A stretch of 64,000 bases of DNA from Burkholderia puraquae (GTDB taxonomy: Bacteria > Pseudomonadota > Gammaproteobacteria > Burkholderiales > Burkholderiaceae). The notes beneath the pieces were generated by a model. It saw nothing but the letters and a program-made list of their open reading frames with translations. It did not search any database and was not told the DNA's origin. Both the position numbers and the translations under genes were made by a program. The stretch covers positions 1-64,000 of the forward strand of contig NZ_NBYX01000003.1 in the NCBI RefSeq assembly GCF_002099195.1, given 5' to 3'. Shown here piece by piece: positions 1 to 8,444 of this stretch. Numbering within the stretch: the stretch's first letter is position 1; each line of letters opens with the position of its first letter.

Positions 1-139
1 CTCCGAATTTCTTCTTCCAATTGTAGAAAGTCGCCTCGCTAATTCCGAGCTTGCGGCAGACTTCTTCGACCTTCGTACCCAGCTCGGCTTGCTTCAGTGC
101 AAATGCGATCTGCTCTTCCGTAAACTTGCTCGTCTTCAT
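1..139 (-). CDS. IS3-family transposase OrfA, 3' end beyond window
   Basis: Reading from an ATG at 139 towards position 1 gives about 46 residues typical of the N-terminal helix-turn-helix of IS3-family OrfA proteins. The start reads MKTSKFTEEQIAFALKQAE, followed further on by a CRKLGISEATFYNWKKKFG-type recognition helix. This domain (HTH_8 / transposase_8) binds the terminal inverted repeats. The gene is cut by the window edge, so whether the transposase is intact cannot be said. Insertion of this element, or a rearrangement involving it, explains the missing 5' part of the DUF3604-like gene immediately to its right. Confidence 0.85.
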   Translation of the reverse strand, partial: MKTSKFTEEQIAFALKQAELGTKVEEVCRKLGISEATFYNWKKKFG

Positions 140-234
140 GGCATGACCTTCGTGTCCGCTTGGACACATCATGCCGAATTTCTCTACTTTTGCGCCGGAC
201 TATTTCTTGGGTCAGGGTCAATTCCGGACTGGCA
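1..234 (-). mobile_element. Partial IS3-family element (one end, running off the window)
   Basis: The minus strand carries the start of an IS3-type orfA (1-139) preceded by about 95 bp of non-coding sequence that ends where a DUF3604-like coding frame begins. The non-coding part contains the string TTGACCCTGA, which also occurs ahead of orfA in the other IS3-type element of this window (13744-14980), so the two are probably relatives. The exact outer end is uncertain: it lies between about 215 and 235, because in-frame homology of the neighbouring broken gene starts near 222. Only one end is in view, so completeness and the opposite inverted repeat cannot be judged. Confidence 0.7.
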
Positions 235-1243
235 CCACCCCGAGCTTGAACGGCTCGTCGAGATCGCGTCGTCGTAGGGCCACTTCGGCTGGCTGTACCA
301 GGATGTGATCGAACGCGGCTACCAGCTCGGCGTCGCGGCCAGCGGCGACGAACATCGAGGCCGGCCGGGCGGCGGCGCACCCGGCGTGCAGGTCTTCGGC
401 GTACATGGCGGGCTAACGGGCATGCTCGCACCCGCGCTCGACCGCAAGCACGTCGGCGAAGCACTGCGCGCGCGCCGCACGTGGGCGACCACCGGCGAGC
501 ACAGCGCGCTGCTCGTGCGCTGCGGCGATCACTGGCAAGGCGACGCATTCGCGCACGATGGGCCGGCGCGGCTCGACTACCGGCTGCTCGGCCAGTCAGG
601 GCGGGAATACGTGGCCGCGTACGATCACGAGGGTCTGCTATGGGAGCGCAACCTGCACGCGGAACTCGGCTACGCGGAGCGCCTCGTCCGGGTGCGCTGG
701 GGCGGCGCCCGCATTCGCGATCGCTACCGCTGGGCTGCGTGGCGCGGCCGGATCAGGATCGTCAACGGCACGATCCACCGTTTCGGGTCTAACGGGTTCG
801 AGCATGTCGAGGAATCGGCATGGCGCACCGGCGCGACCGACGTTGAATTCCACAGCGACACCTACGGCGACGCCGACAGCATCGAGCTGGATATCGGCAA
901 TCTCGCCGCCGCGACGATCGTGGTCGAAGGCACGATCGACAGCTTCGCGAAGTTCGGCGATCCGCTGCAGCGTAATCCATTTGTCCATGCGCCTGAATTC
1001 CGTTTCGAGATCAGCGGTGCGGAACTGCTCGCGCGTGGTACGGCGACGGATGCGCTTGACGGAACGGAGCTGTTCGTCGCGGTCGAGCGGCTGACAGACC
1101 AGCCACTGCCCGTCGATCTCTCCGGCAGCATCGAGGTGGCGCCCGGCCATGCGGAATTCGGCTACCGCCCCGTCTATTTCTTCGGGCGGCAGCGCAACGA
1201 CAGCAAAGTTTGGTCATCGGCGCAATTCATCACGTTTAACTAA
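222..1243 (+). pseudogene. 3' remnant of a DUF3604-like gene, 5' truncated by IS, in-frame TAG
   Basis: One frame from about 222 reads a PDWHHPELERLVEIASS segment, then a TAG at 275-277, then continues GHFGWLYQDVIERGYQ and SGDEHRGRPGGG before running open to 1243. The DEHRGRPG signature, and the later GGLTG, EALRARRTWATTGE strings, are what I know from DUF3604 proteins, large proteins of unknown function in the PHP-like metal-dependent group. The homology continues unbroken across the TAG; by context the lost residue was probably Trp (TGG to TAG). The N-terminal part is missing where the IS3 element abuts. A GTG at 305 could restart translation of 312 residues, but these would lack much of the family's usual length. 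I therefore call it a pseudogene. Confidence 0.7.
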
Positions 1244-1706
1244 CGGGCTTTCAGGCTTCGCATTTCACCTAGTGCCGCGGCTGACCAAGACATCGTCACG
1301 AGCGTCGAAGTTCTTTCTACCACCCTCGGCAATACAGCTCTAGTATTCAATCAAGAGCACGACGCAATCTACGCAAACCTCACCGCAGTCGCTACGCCCT
1401 TTCACCGGAAACTGTGAAAGGGCGCAAGCGGTAACCACAGGCCGACATCTGTTGCCGATCGGCCGGGGCAACATTGCTTCCACTTCATCCGGGCATTTCT
1501 CGACGACGAACGCGAATCAGCCGCCCAGACGAGCACGCTTGTCCGACACTATACAAACGTGCTTGCCACACACAAGCGACCCAGTAAGCCAGATCTGGCC
1601 GAATAGATCGATTTGCCAATCTGTTGTCCGACGGCCGTCAGTCGCCCAAATCAACCACCCGTGGAGCATCCATGATGCCGCTTCGGAGCGGCACCTTCGC
1701 GCACCA
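1244..1706. other. 463-bp gap with no recognisable gene
   Basis: No reading frame here resembles a family I know. Short open stretches exist on both strands, but their residue composition looks random. The position between a broken gene and an intact operon suggests decayed sequence. The only clear structure is the perfect hairpin at 1395-1424, listed separately. Confidence 0.5.
1395..1424. terminator. Perfect 11-bp hairpin, possible transcription stop
   Basis: CGCCCTTTCAC (1395-1405) pairs perfectly with GTGAAAGGGCG (1414-1424) across an 8-nt loop. There is no T-run on either side, so it is not a canonical intrinsic terminator. It may be a remnant of a mobile-element end or a Rho-assisted stop downstream of the broken DUF3604 gene. 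Confidence 0.35.
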
Positions 1707-2507
1707 TTATTTGACATTCCCTGCTGCGCTAAGCGGCTTGCGGCCGCCCGCGACCCACGCCTCGTAGTCCGCATACGACTGTGAGCTCGGCGGATACACA
1801 CCCCACAGCGCCTCGCCTGCCGCGATCCGCATCGCCAGATAGCTTTCGATGTCGTCCTGTTTCTCGCAGATGTCCGCGAGTTCTTCCGCGAGATGCGCTG
1901 GCACCACCGTCAGTCCATCCGCGTCGCCGACAATGATGTCGCCTGGGTACACCGCCACGCCGGCACAGCCGATCGGTACCTGCAGATCCGCGACGTGGTG
2001 ATACGAAATGCGCGTGGTCGCGGTGATTTCGCGTGCATAGGCCGGCAGCGCCATCGCCGCGATTTCCGAGCCATCGCGCAGCGCGCCGTCGGTAACGATG
2101 GCCCGCGCGCCGCGCGCCAGCAATCGCGTCACGAGAATATTACCCGCCGATGCCGCGCGCGGATCGTCGCGGCTGTCGATCACCAGCACGTCGCCTTCGC
2201 AGATCTGCTCGACGCCTTGCCATTGGAGGTTGTCTGCGTTCGGCCGCGTGGTCATCGTGCCGTAGGTATCGATGTCTTCTCGCGCGGGGATGAAGCGCAT
2301 CGTGAACGCACGCCCCGCAAACGGCTTCACCTCACGATTGATGGCGCGCAGTCCAACCAGCGCCGGCTGCCGAAATCCGCGCTTGAACAGTTGCGTCGTC
2401 AGCGATCCACTGCTGCATTTCGCGAGCCGCTCGAGCGTCGCGTCGCTGACCTGAACGGCGCGGTCCACTTCGTTGTCCAGCCCATCGGCATACGCATGTA
2501 ACGTCAT
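1707..2507 (-). CDS. RraA/HMG-aldolase family protein
   Basis: 266 residues from the ATG at 2507, which follows a purine-rich stretch (GAGGAGTTGGGG). Longer in-frame upstream sequence looks non-coding. The RraA-like fold (aldolase/decarboxylase of 4-hydroxy-2-oxo acids, or the RNase E regulator-like branch) is seen from the central DGALRD segment. Its Arg-Asp pair corresponds to the catalytic R-D of class II HMG/CHA aldolases. The GDIIVGDADGLTVVP strand is also typical. The N-terminal 80 residues are longer than in short RraA proteins, as in the sugar-acid aldolase-like members. It is transcribed divergently from the IclR/SMP-30 regulator gene. In this sugar-acid context it could cleave a 2-keto-3-deoxy aldarate. 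The exact substrate is not shown by the sequence. Confidence 0.8.
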   Translation of the reverse strand: MTLHAYADGLDNEVDRAVQVSDATLERLAKCSSGSLTTQLFKRGFRQPALVGLRAINREVKPFAGRAFTMRFIPAREDIDTYGTMTTRPNADNLQWQGVEQICEGDVLVIDSRDDPRAASAGNILVTRLLARGARAIVTDGALRDGSEIAAMALPAYAREITATTRISYHHVADLQVPIGCAGVAVYPGDIIVGDADGLTVVPAHLAEELADICEKQDDIESYLAMRIAAGEALWGVYPPSSQSYADYEAWVAGGRKPLSAAGNVK

Positions 2508-2664
2508 ATCAATCCCCAACTCCTCGAAAAAAATCCCGTGCAGTACCAACGTGTGGAACTGCATACCTAAAATCCGGTTCATGAAATCGATGCTACTGCT
2601 AAAGTCGCACACATCGAACGGGCGAACTCGATGCGTCCGCCGGGGAATTCCAAGGAATGGAAAT
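2508..2664. promoter_or_regulatory. Divergent promoter region between RraA-like and IclR/SMP-30 genes
   Basis: The 157-bp gap must hold both divergent promoters. It contains a dispersed inverted repeat GAAC...GTTC around 2552-2580 and a perfect GGAATTCC palindrome just ahead of the AAGGA ribosome binding site at 2652-2656. IclR proteins often autoregulate from short palindromes in such gaps. That these are the binding sites is inference. Confidence 0.35.
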
Positions 2665-4290
2665 ATGGGTATCGGAGACGGCACGGCAGCGCTATCCAAG
2701 GCGCTATCGGTACTGGAAATGGTGGGCGGCGCGCCCGACGGCATGAGCAACGCGGAGTTGCTGGACCGCTCCGGGTTACCCAAGACGACGCTGTACCGCA
2801 TCCTCGCGACGCTGATCGAACACGGCCTGCTGCGCCGCGATCCGACGCACCGCGTCTATCGACTCGGATTCCATTACCTGGAACTGGTGCGCAATTCCTA
2901 TCTGATGCCCGATCTTGTCGTGGCAGCGACCGCGGAATTGCGCGCACTGCGCGACCTGACCGGCGAAACCGCCTATCTCGCCGCGCTCGACGGTCACGAA
3001 GTGATCTCGCTGGAACGGTGCGACGGCGCGCATTCGCAGCGCTCGTCCGCCGCGCTCGGCCGCAGCAAACCGGTCTACTGCACCGGCCAGGGCAAGGCGA
3101 TCCTGTCGCGGATGCCGCGCGACGAGCGCGAAGCGCTGTTGCGCAACGTGACGATGACGACGCTCACCCCGCACACCATCACCGACCGGCGCCGCCTGCA
3201 GGTCGAATTGCAGATCACGGCGACGCGCGGCTACGCGATCGACGACGAAGAAATCGTGCTCGGCGTGCGCTGCGTCGCCGCACCGATCGTCGACAGCGAA
3301 GGCCGCGTGCGCGGCGCGATCAGCGTCGCCGGGCCGACCTACCGCATGTCCCTGCCGCGCCTCGAGCTGCTCGGGCCCGAACTGGCCGACGCGGCGCGGC
3401 GCGTGGGCGCGCAACTCGAATCGGGCGGTCATGCGTCTGATGGCGAGGAAGTGTCGGCGGCGAGCCCGTCGTGGGCATTTCATGGCGCATTTCCGGTGTG
3501 GTGGGCCGAACGCGACGCCCTGTACTGGGCCGATACGCTCGCGCCCGCCGTGCATGCGTTTAGCGTCGATCCGCGCGGCGCGAAGCCGGGCGGGCCGTCC
3601 GGGCGGGGCGACGATCGCGTGGTCCGCCAGTTCGACACGCCGATCACGGGCATGCAGTTGCGACCCGAAGGGCTCCTGATTGTCCAGCCAAGCCGCCACC
3701 TGATCCTCGCCCCCGACGACACGCTGACCGTCTGCGAAGGCGGCAGCGTCTGGAACGACCCCGACCTCACGCTGCTCTGCACCGACGGCTCGGGCCATAC
3801 ATGGGGCTGGCTGCATCGCGACAGCCGCGGGCATCTCGGCATCGTCAACGACGCCGAGCGCTTCGAAGGCATCTGGAGCTTCGACGAACGCATCGATTCG
3901 ATGACGTGGTCCGCCGACGGCGAAACCGCGTTCGCCGCCGCGTCCGCGTCGGGCACGCTCTACATGATGCGACGCGGCTCGTCGAGCGTACGCCGCTTCG
4001 CGACCCTGCCGCCCGGCTCCGGGCGCTTGTCCGGCGTCACGCTCGACGATCGCGGCGGCCTGTGGACTGCACTGCGCGACGGCTGGAGCCTGATGCGCTT
4101 TTCCGCCGACGGTACGCTCGAACGCATCGTCAGCCTGCCCGTGGCTGCGCCTACCGGCCTCGCGTTCATGCGCGACGCGCAGCACCGCGCGGCACTCTAC
4201 ATCACGAGCGACCGCAATCATCAACCGATCGAATCGCTCGCGAGCGCGCCGCTGTCGGGGCATCTGCTGCGCCTGCCGTTCGACTCGTGA
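2665..4290 (+). CDS. IclR-family regulator fused to a C-terminal SMP-30-like beta-propeller
   Basis: 541 residues from the ATG at 2665, preceded by AAGGA at 8 nt. Residues about 8-75 form the IclR winged helix (NAELLDRSGLPKTTLYRILA) and about 85-255 the IclR effector domain (VYCTGQGKAILS, YAIDDEEIVLGVRCVAAPI). From about residue 268 an SMP-30/gluconolactonase/LRE-like propeller follows to the end, making the protein twice the usual IclR length. The residues that bind metal in active SMP-30 lactonases appear replaced: the LGE-type Glu motif reads HGAFPVW, the PNG motif reads IDSMTWSADG, and the PDG motif reads LSGVTLDD. I infer a ligand-sensing rather than catalytic propeller. It precedes and probably controls the sugar-acid operon. 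Confidence 0.85.
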   Translation: MGIGDGTAALSKALSVLEMVGGAPDGMSNAELLDRSGLPKTTLYRILATLIEHGLLRRDPTHRVYRLGFHYLELVRNSYLMPDLVVAATAELRALRDLTGETAYLAALDGHEVISLERCDGAHSQRSSAALGRSKPVYCTGQGKAILSRMPRDEREALLRNVTMTTLTPHTITDRRRLQVELQITATRGYAIDDEEIVLGVRCVAAPIVDSEGRVRGAISVAGPTYRMSLPRLELLGPELADAARRVGAQLESGGHASDGEEVSAASPSWAFHGAFPVWWAERDALYWADTLAPAVHAFSVDPRGAKPGGPSGRGDDRVVRQFDTPITGMQLRPEGLLIVQPSRHLILAPDDTLTVCEGGSVWNDPDLTLLCTDGSGHTWGWLHRDSRGHLGIVNDAERFEGIWSFDERIDSMTWSADGETAFAAASASGTLYMMRRGSSSVRRFATLPPGSGRLSGVTLDDRGGLWTALRDGWSLMRFSADGTLERIVSLPVAAPTGLAFMRDAQHRAALYITSDRNHQPIESLASAPLSGHLLRLPFDS

Positions 4291-4328
4291 GCGTCGCGTT
4301 CTTCCGGTTCATCGATTGCCCTCCTCAC

Positions 4329-5258
4329 ATGACTGCTCCCCCTCGCCTGACACTTTCGAACGATCTCCTCGAAGCGGAAATCGCGCCGGAACGCGGCGCG
4401 CGCCTGTGTCGCCTGCGCACGCGCCGCGACGGCGTCGACCTGCTCGTGCCGCTCTCCACGTGGGACACGCCCAAGCACGGCTGGCCAAAAGCGGGCGCGT
4501 ATCCGCTGGTGCCGTATTCGAACCGGATCCGCAACGCGCGCGTAGTGTTCCGGGGCGCCGCGTACGCGCTCGCACCACATCCGCTCGACCGCCCCAACGC
4601 GCTGCATGGCCATGCGCAACGCCGTGCGTGGACTGTCGCGCACGCGGATTCCCTGTGCACGAAACTTGTACTCGAAAGCGACGCATGCGACGACTGGCCA
4701 TGGCCGTTCGAAGCGCGGATCGGGTTCGAGCTGGCCGGTCACGCGCTCGCCGTCTCGCTCGGCCTGCACAACCCGGGCACGCAGGCGATGCCCGCCGGCC
4801 TCGGCTGGCATCCGTTCTTCACAACCGATCCGCGCTCGACCGTGCACTTCGGGGCCGCGCGCCGCTGGCAGATCGACGCTGACTGCCTGCCGACCGGGCA
4901 AACGTCCGCGATTGCAGCACGGCATGCGCTGTCGCGCACCGACTGGGCAGCCAACGACTACGTCGATTACGTGAGCGAATGGAACGGCGCGGCGCGCATC
5001 GAACGCGACGCGGGCACGCTGCACATGACGAGCGACTCACCGCTCACGCATCTGGTCGCCTATGCGGCGCGCGGCGGGCCGTTCGTCTGCCTGGAGCCGG
5101 TGAGCCACGTCGCGAACGGTTTCAATCTCGCCGCTGGCGGCATCGACGGCACCGGCATGCAGGTCCTCGAGCCGGGCGCCTCGCTGATCGCGCGCGTTAC
5201 GCTCGCGTGGACACCGAACGACCAATTCGCGAAATGCGATCGCGATTCCAGATGCTGA
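4329..5258 (+). CDS. Aldose 1-epimerase (galactose mutarotase family)
   Basis: 309 residues. Aldose epimerases interconvert alpha and beta anomers of free sugars in the cytoplasm. Signatures are an N-terminal beta strand block with ERGARLCRLRTRRDG, a YPLVPYSNRIRNARV motif (NR pair typical of substrate binding), HGHAQRRAW containing the catalytic-type His, GLGWHPFF with the second conserved His, and a C-terminal CLEPVSH with the Glu that acts as general base. Length fits the GalM-like family. It starts 38 bp after the IclR/SMP-30 gene and may be cotranscribed with it. In an operon with a uronate-dehydrogenase-like gene it would supply the anomer that the dehydrogenase uses. Confidence 0.85.
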   Translation: MTAPPRLTLSNDLLEAEIAPERGARLCRLRTRRDGVDLLVPLSTWDTPKHGWPKAGAYPLVPYSNRIRNARVVFRGAAYALAPHPLDRPNALHGHAQRRAWTVAHADSLCTKLVLESDACDDWPWPFEARIGFELAGHALAVSLGLHNPGTQAMPAGLGWHPFFTTDPRSTVHFGAARRWQIDADCLPTGQTSAIAARHALSRTDWAANDYVDYVSEWNGAARIERDAGTLHMTSDSPLTHLVAYAARGGPFVCLEPVSHVANGFNLAAGGIDGTGMQVLEPGASLIARVTLAWTPNDQFAKCDRDSRC

Positions 5259-5418
5259 GACTGACTGACGCGCGGCGCGCCGTCGGCCCTCATCGCAGGG
5301 CGCGCTTGCTCGTACACTGCTCGTCATCCCTTCATGCGCCGCCAGCCGCGCCCCTCTTCACATCACGAGCTCGTTCGCGTCCATGATGCGCGACGGGCCA
5401 CAACGGAGGCACCCCCTC

Positions 5419-5871
5419 ATGCCCGATCACGACCCGGACCGCTACGCAGCGCTGATTCGCCGCTATTTCGACGCCTGCAACGAGGCCGATTACGACAAAC
5501 TCGTCTCCTGCTTCACGCCCGACGCAGTGCACTACTTCCCCGCCGGCCTTCCCGACATTCCATGGCGCAGCGCCGACGTCATCGCGCGAAAATGGCAATG
5601 GTGCGTGGCCGAACTCGGCTCGCAGTGGACGATCGAGAAAATCCTGGTGTCGCACGATTCGCACGAAGCGGTGATCGAGTGGACCCACTGGAAAGGCAAG
5701 CTCGGCACCGCGCTGCGCGGCGACGAATGGTACGTGTTCGATCCGCAGACGTGCCGCATCAAGGAGATTCGCGCGTACTACGCCGCGCCGGCCGACAAGA
5801 CCGTGGCGATCAACGAACTGGTCGATTTCGACTACAGCGGGCGCGGTTATCACCAGGAGGCGAACGCATGA
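5419..5871 (+). CDS. SnoaL/NTF2-like protein
   Basis: 150 residues from the ATG at 5419, with GGAGG at 5405-5409. The pattern LIRRYFDACNEADYDKLVSCFTPDAVHYFPAG is the usual opening of SnoaL-like (NTF2 fold) polyketide-cyclase/isomerase-like proteins. A WTHWKG strand and an IKEIRAYY strand follow. Such folds act as small isomerases, cyclases or ligand binders. No specific reaction can be read off. The gene ends in an ATGA overlap with the aldehyde dehydrogenase, so the two are translationally coupled members of the sugar-acid operon. Confidence 0.75.
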   Translation: MPDHDPDRYAALIRRYFDACNEADYDKLVSCFTPDAVHYFPAGLPDIPWRSADVIARKWQWCVAELGSQWTIEKILVSHDSHEAVIEWTHWKGKLGTALRGDEWYVFDPQTCRIKEIRAYYAAPADKTVAINELVDFDYSGRGYHQEANA

Positions 5872-7328
5872 GCACGCTCGAACGCGATACCGCCTGCACG
5901 CAGGATCTTTCACCCGTGGTACGCACTGCCGCCGAGCGGGCACATGCCGCACAGGCGCTTTACGGCTCTGCATCCGACGCCACGCGCAGCCGTCTGTTGC
6001 GCGGGCTCGCGGACGCGCTCGAACGCAGCAGCGCGTCGCTCGTCGCGATCGCCGACGAGGAAACCTCGCTCGGCCCGGCGCGTCTGACCGGCGAAGTCGC
6101 GCGCACGGCATTCCAGCTGCGCGGCTTCGCCGAGCGCGTGGAGGCCGGCATCGCGCGCCATCAGATCGACGACCTCGCGGTCGCCGGCGCGCCACCGGCG
6201 GGGCGTCCGCATCTGACGCGCGTGCTTGAGCCGCTCGGGCCGGTCGCGATGTTCTCGGCCAGCAACTTCCCGTTCGCGTTCTCAGTGCTAGGCGGCGATA
6301 CGGCTGCCGCGTTAGCCGCGGGTTGCACGGTGATCGTCAAGCCGCATTCGGGGCATCCAGAACTGTCGCGCCGCGTGCATGCGCTCGCCGCCGACGTGCT
6401 GCGCGAGCAGTCGCTGCCCGACGGCGTCATCGCATTCGTGGACCAGATTTCGCGCGATGCCGCGACCCAGCTCGTCGCGCATCCCGACGTGAAGGCGGTC
6501 GCCTTCACCGGTTCGTACCACGGCGGCGTCGCGCTGTGGCGCGCGGCGAACGCGCGAACGCGCCCGATCCCGTTCTATGGCGAACTGGGCTCGATCAACC
6601 CGCTCGTCGTGCAGCCGGACGCGCTCGCTGAAGGCGTCGACACGCCCGCGACGACGCTCGCGACCTCCATCACGCTCGGCTGCGGCCAGTTCTGCACCAG
6701 TCCGGGCCTGATCCTGGTGCGCGACGATGCACAAGGCGAACGCTTCGTCGCGGCGCTCGCGCGTGCGCTCGACACACAGCAACCGCACGCGATGCTGACG
6801 CCCGCGATGCGCGGCGGCTTCGAACATGCCGCGTCGCAGGTCTCGTCGCAGCCGGGCGTGCGCGTCCGCCTTGCCGCGTCATTGCCTGACAACACCGACG
6901 CACCCGCACCGCGCCTGTTCGAGACCGATGCGCGCACGCTACTCGACAACCCGGCGCTGAGAGAAGAAATGTTCGGGCCGGCCGCACTCGTCGTACGCGT
7001 CGCGAACGACGCCGAAACCATAGACGTACTGAACGCCGTCGAAGGGTCGCTGACTGTGACGCTGTGGGGCGCGCAGGTCGATACCCCGGCCAACCGCGCG
7101 CTTGCCGGCGCCGCGCGCGGCATAGCCGGCCGCGTGCTGTTCGGCGGCGTGCCGACCGGCGTCGCCGTGTGCGACGCCCAGCAGCATGGCGGCCCGTGGC
7201 CCGCGTCGACGCAGCCGCAAACCACGTCCGTCGGCTATGCGGCGATCGAACGCTTCCTACGTCCGGTCGCGCTGCAGGATGCGCCGGACTGGGCGATCCG
7301 GGCCAACCGCGAAGGAGCCGCCGCATGA
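5868..7328 (+). CDS. 2-oxoglutarate semialdehyde dehydrogenase-like aldehyde dehydrogenase
   Basis: 486 residues, ATG overlapping the previous stop, AGGAGG at 5855-5860. ALDH features in order are MFSASNFPFAFSVLGGDT (cofactor loop), VKPHSGHPELS, AFTGSYHGG, YGELGSINP (general-base Glu) and GQFCTSPG (nucleophilic Cys). The NFPFAFS and GELGSINP wording is characteristic of the alpha-ketoglutarate-semialdehyde dehydrogenases that finish pentose and hexarate oxidation, which oxidise the C5 semialdehyde to 2-oxoglutarate with NAD(P)+. This assignment agrees with the neighbouring mutarotase, uronate-dehydrogenase-like and enolase-superfamily genes. It overlaps the next gene by ATGA. Confidence 0.85.
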   Translation: MSTLERDTACTQDLSPVVRTAAERAHAAQALYGSASDATRSRLLRGLADALERSSASLVAIADEETSLGPARLTGEVARTAFQLRGFAERVEAGIARHQIDDLAVAGAPPAGRPHLTRVLEPLGPVAMFSASNFPFAFSVLGGDTAAALAAGCTVIVKPHSGHPELSRRVHALAADVLREQSLPDGVIAFVDQISRDAATQLVAHPDVKAVAFTGSYHGGVALWRAANARTRPIPFYGELGSINPLVVQPDALAEGVDTPATTLATSITLGCGQFCTSPGLILVRDDAQGERFVAALARALDTQQPHAMLTPAMRGGFEHAASQVSSQPGVRVRLAASLPDNTDAPAPRLFETDARTLLDNPALREEMFGPAALVVRVANDAETIDVLNAVEGSLTVTLWGAQVDTPANRALAGAARGIAGRVLFGGVPTGVAVCDAQQHGGPWPASTQPQTTSVGYAAIERFLRPVALQDAPDWAIRANREGAAA

Positions 7329-7618
7329 TGCAGCACGTGGTGATGTTCCGGCGCCTGCCGCACGTCGCGGCCGATGCGTACCGCGAGGCGGCGCTGGTCG
7401 AGCGGATGCGCAACCTGGAGCGCGAGATCGACTTCATCCGCGCGTGGCGCGTATCGGCCAACGAACTCGCGCGGCCGATCTGCTGGGACTATCTGCTGGA
7501 AGCAAGCTTCGACGACGCCGACGCCATCGAGCTCTACCTTCCGCATCCCGCACATCAGGCGCTGGTTGCGGATTTAAAGCAATACTTCGAATGGGTCGCA
7601 TGCGACTACACGCGATGA
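7325..7618 (+). CDS. Dabb (stress-responsive A/B barrel) domain protein
   Basis: 97 residues beginning MQHVVMFR after an initial Met, the classic first strand of Dabb/ferredoxin-like dimeric barrels. It has a DYLLEASFDDADAIELYL strand-helix unit and a C-terminal PAHQALVADLKQYFEWV helix. Dabb proteins form small homodimeric barrels. Family members range from olivetolic-acid cyclase-like enzymes to proteins of unknown role. It is translationally coupled (ATGA) to the aldehyde dehydrogenase and sits 25 bp before the dehydrogenase-like gene. Mutarotase-like or lactone-handling roles are possible but unproven. Confidence 0.7.
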   Translation: MMQHVVMFRRLPHVAADAYREAALVERMRNLEREIDFIRAWRVSANELARPICWDYLLEASFDDADAIELYLPHPAHQALVADLKQYFEWVACDYTR

Positions 7619-7643
7619 CCATCGACCGGGAGAACGCGTTCCA

Positions 7644-8444
7644 ATGAAAACCCTTCTTGTGACGGGCGCGGCCGGCGGCGTGTCGACGCGCGTACGCCCA
7701 TGGCTGCGCGAGCACTACTGCCTGCGCCTGATGGATCTGCGCGAGGCCGACGGCCTCGCGTCGAACGAAACCGCGATCGTCGGCGATATCACCGATCGCG
7801 ACACGGTGCGGCGTGCGGCCGACGGCGTAGACGGCATCCTGCACCTGGCCTGCGCGTACAGCCTCGACATCGACTTCGAAGCGACGCTCGACGCGAACTA
7901 TCGCGCGCAGCTCTATCTGCTCGACACGTGCCGCGAATTCGGCATCGGGCGCTTCGTGTTCGCGAGCAGCCATCACGTGCTGGGCCAGCATCGCATCGAC
8001 GGCTTCACAGGCGATCACGCGCCGGTCGCGCCCGACGGCTTCTACGCACTGAGCAAGGTGTTCGGCGAAGCGGCGTGCGCGATGTACGCGCATCGGCATG
8101 GCATCAAGGCGCTGTCGATCCGCATCGGCAATGCCGACGCACAGGTCGCCGACGGCCGCCGCCAGCATATCTGGGTCAGCGGCCGCGACCTCGCGCAGCT
8201 GATCCGGATCGGCTTCGAGCACGACGGCATCGTCAACGAAGTCGTGTACGGCGTGTCGCGCTGCCCCGCGCCGTTTTTCGACAACGCGCGGGCGAAGGAA
8301 CTCGGCTATGCGCCGCAGGACACCGCGCTCGAACATCTGTCGCCCGCGTTTGTCGAACGCGACGCCATGCCGCCGTCGGCGGGCCCCGACTACGTCGGAG
8401 GCCCATATGTCCCGCAACCGCTGATCGTCAGGAAGCCACAATGA
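7644..8444 (+). CDS. NAD-dependent epimerase/dehydratase, uronate-dehydrogenase-like
   Basis: 266 residues, an extended short-chain dehydrogenase. The nucleotide-binding motif VTGAAGGVSTRVRP lies at the N-terminus, GDITDRD corresponds to the adenine-ribose Asp region, and SSHHVLG with the YALSK dyad forms the catalytic Ser-Tyr-Lys set. Length and the GAAGGV...RP opening resemble bacterial uronate dehydrogenases, which oxidise C1 of D-galacturonate or D-glucuronate to the aldarolactone. The operon context supports an aldose or uronate C1 dehydrogenase. An ordinary nucleotide-sugar epimerase is less likely because no sugar-nucleotide genes are nearby. Overlaps the downstream dehydratase by ATGA. 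Confidence 0.75.
   Translation: MKTLLVTGAAGGVSTRVRPWLREHYCLRLMDLREADGLASNETAIVGDITDRDTVRRAADGVDGILHLACAYSLDIDFEATLDANYRAQLYLLDTCREFGIGRFVFASSHHVLGQHRIDGFTGDHAPVAPDGFYALSKVFGEAACAMYAHRHGIKALSIRIGNADAQVADGRRQHIWVSGRDLAQLIRIGFEHDGIVNEVVYGVSRCPAPFFDNARAKELGYAPQDTALEHLSPAFVERDAMPPSAGPDYVGGPYVPQPLIVRKPQ

Noticed and set aside
1452..1784. 110-codon frame in the gap after the DUF3604 remnant
   Set aside because: No homology signal, no good ribosome site, and it runs into antisense of the RraA-like gene.
2776..4263. Very long open frame on the minus strand opposite the IclR/SMP-30 gene
   Set aside because: Composition is Arg/Ala-rich with no domain signal, as expected of the antisense of GC-rich coding DNA; the plus-strand gene is clearly real.
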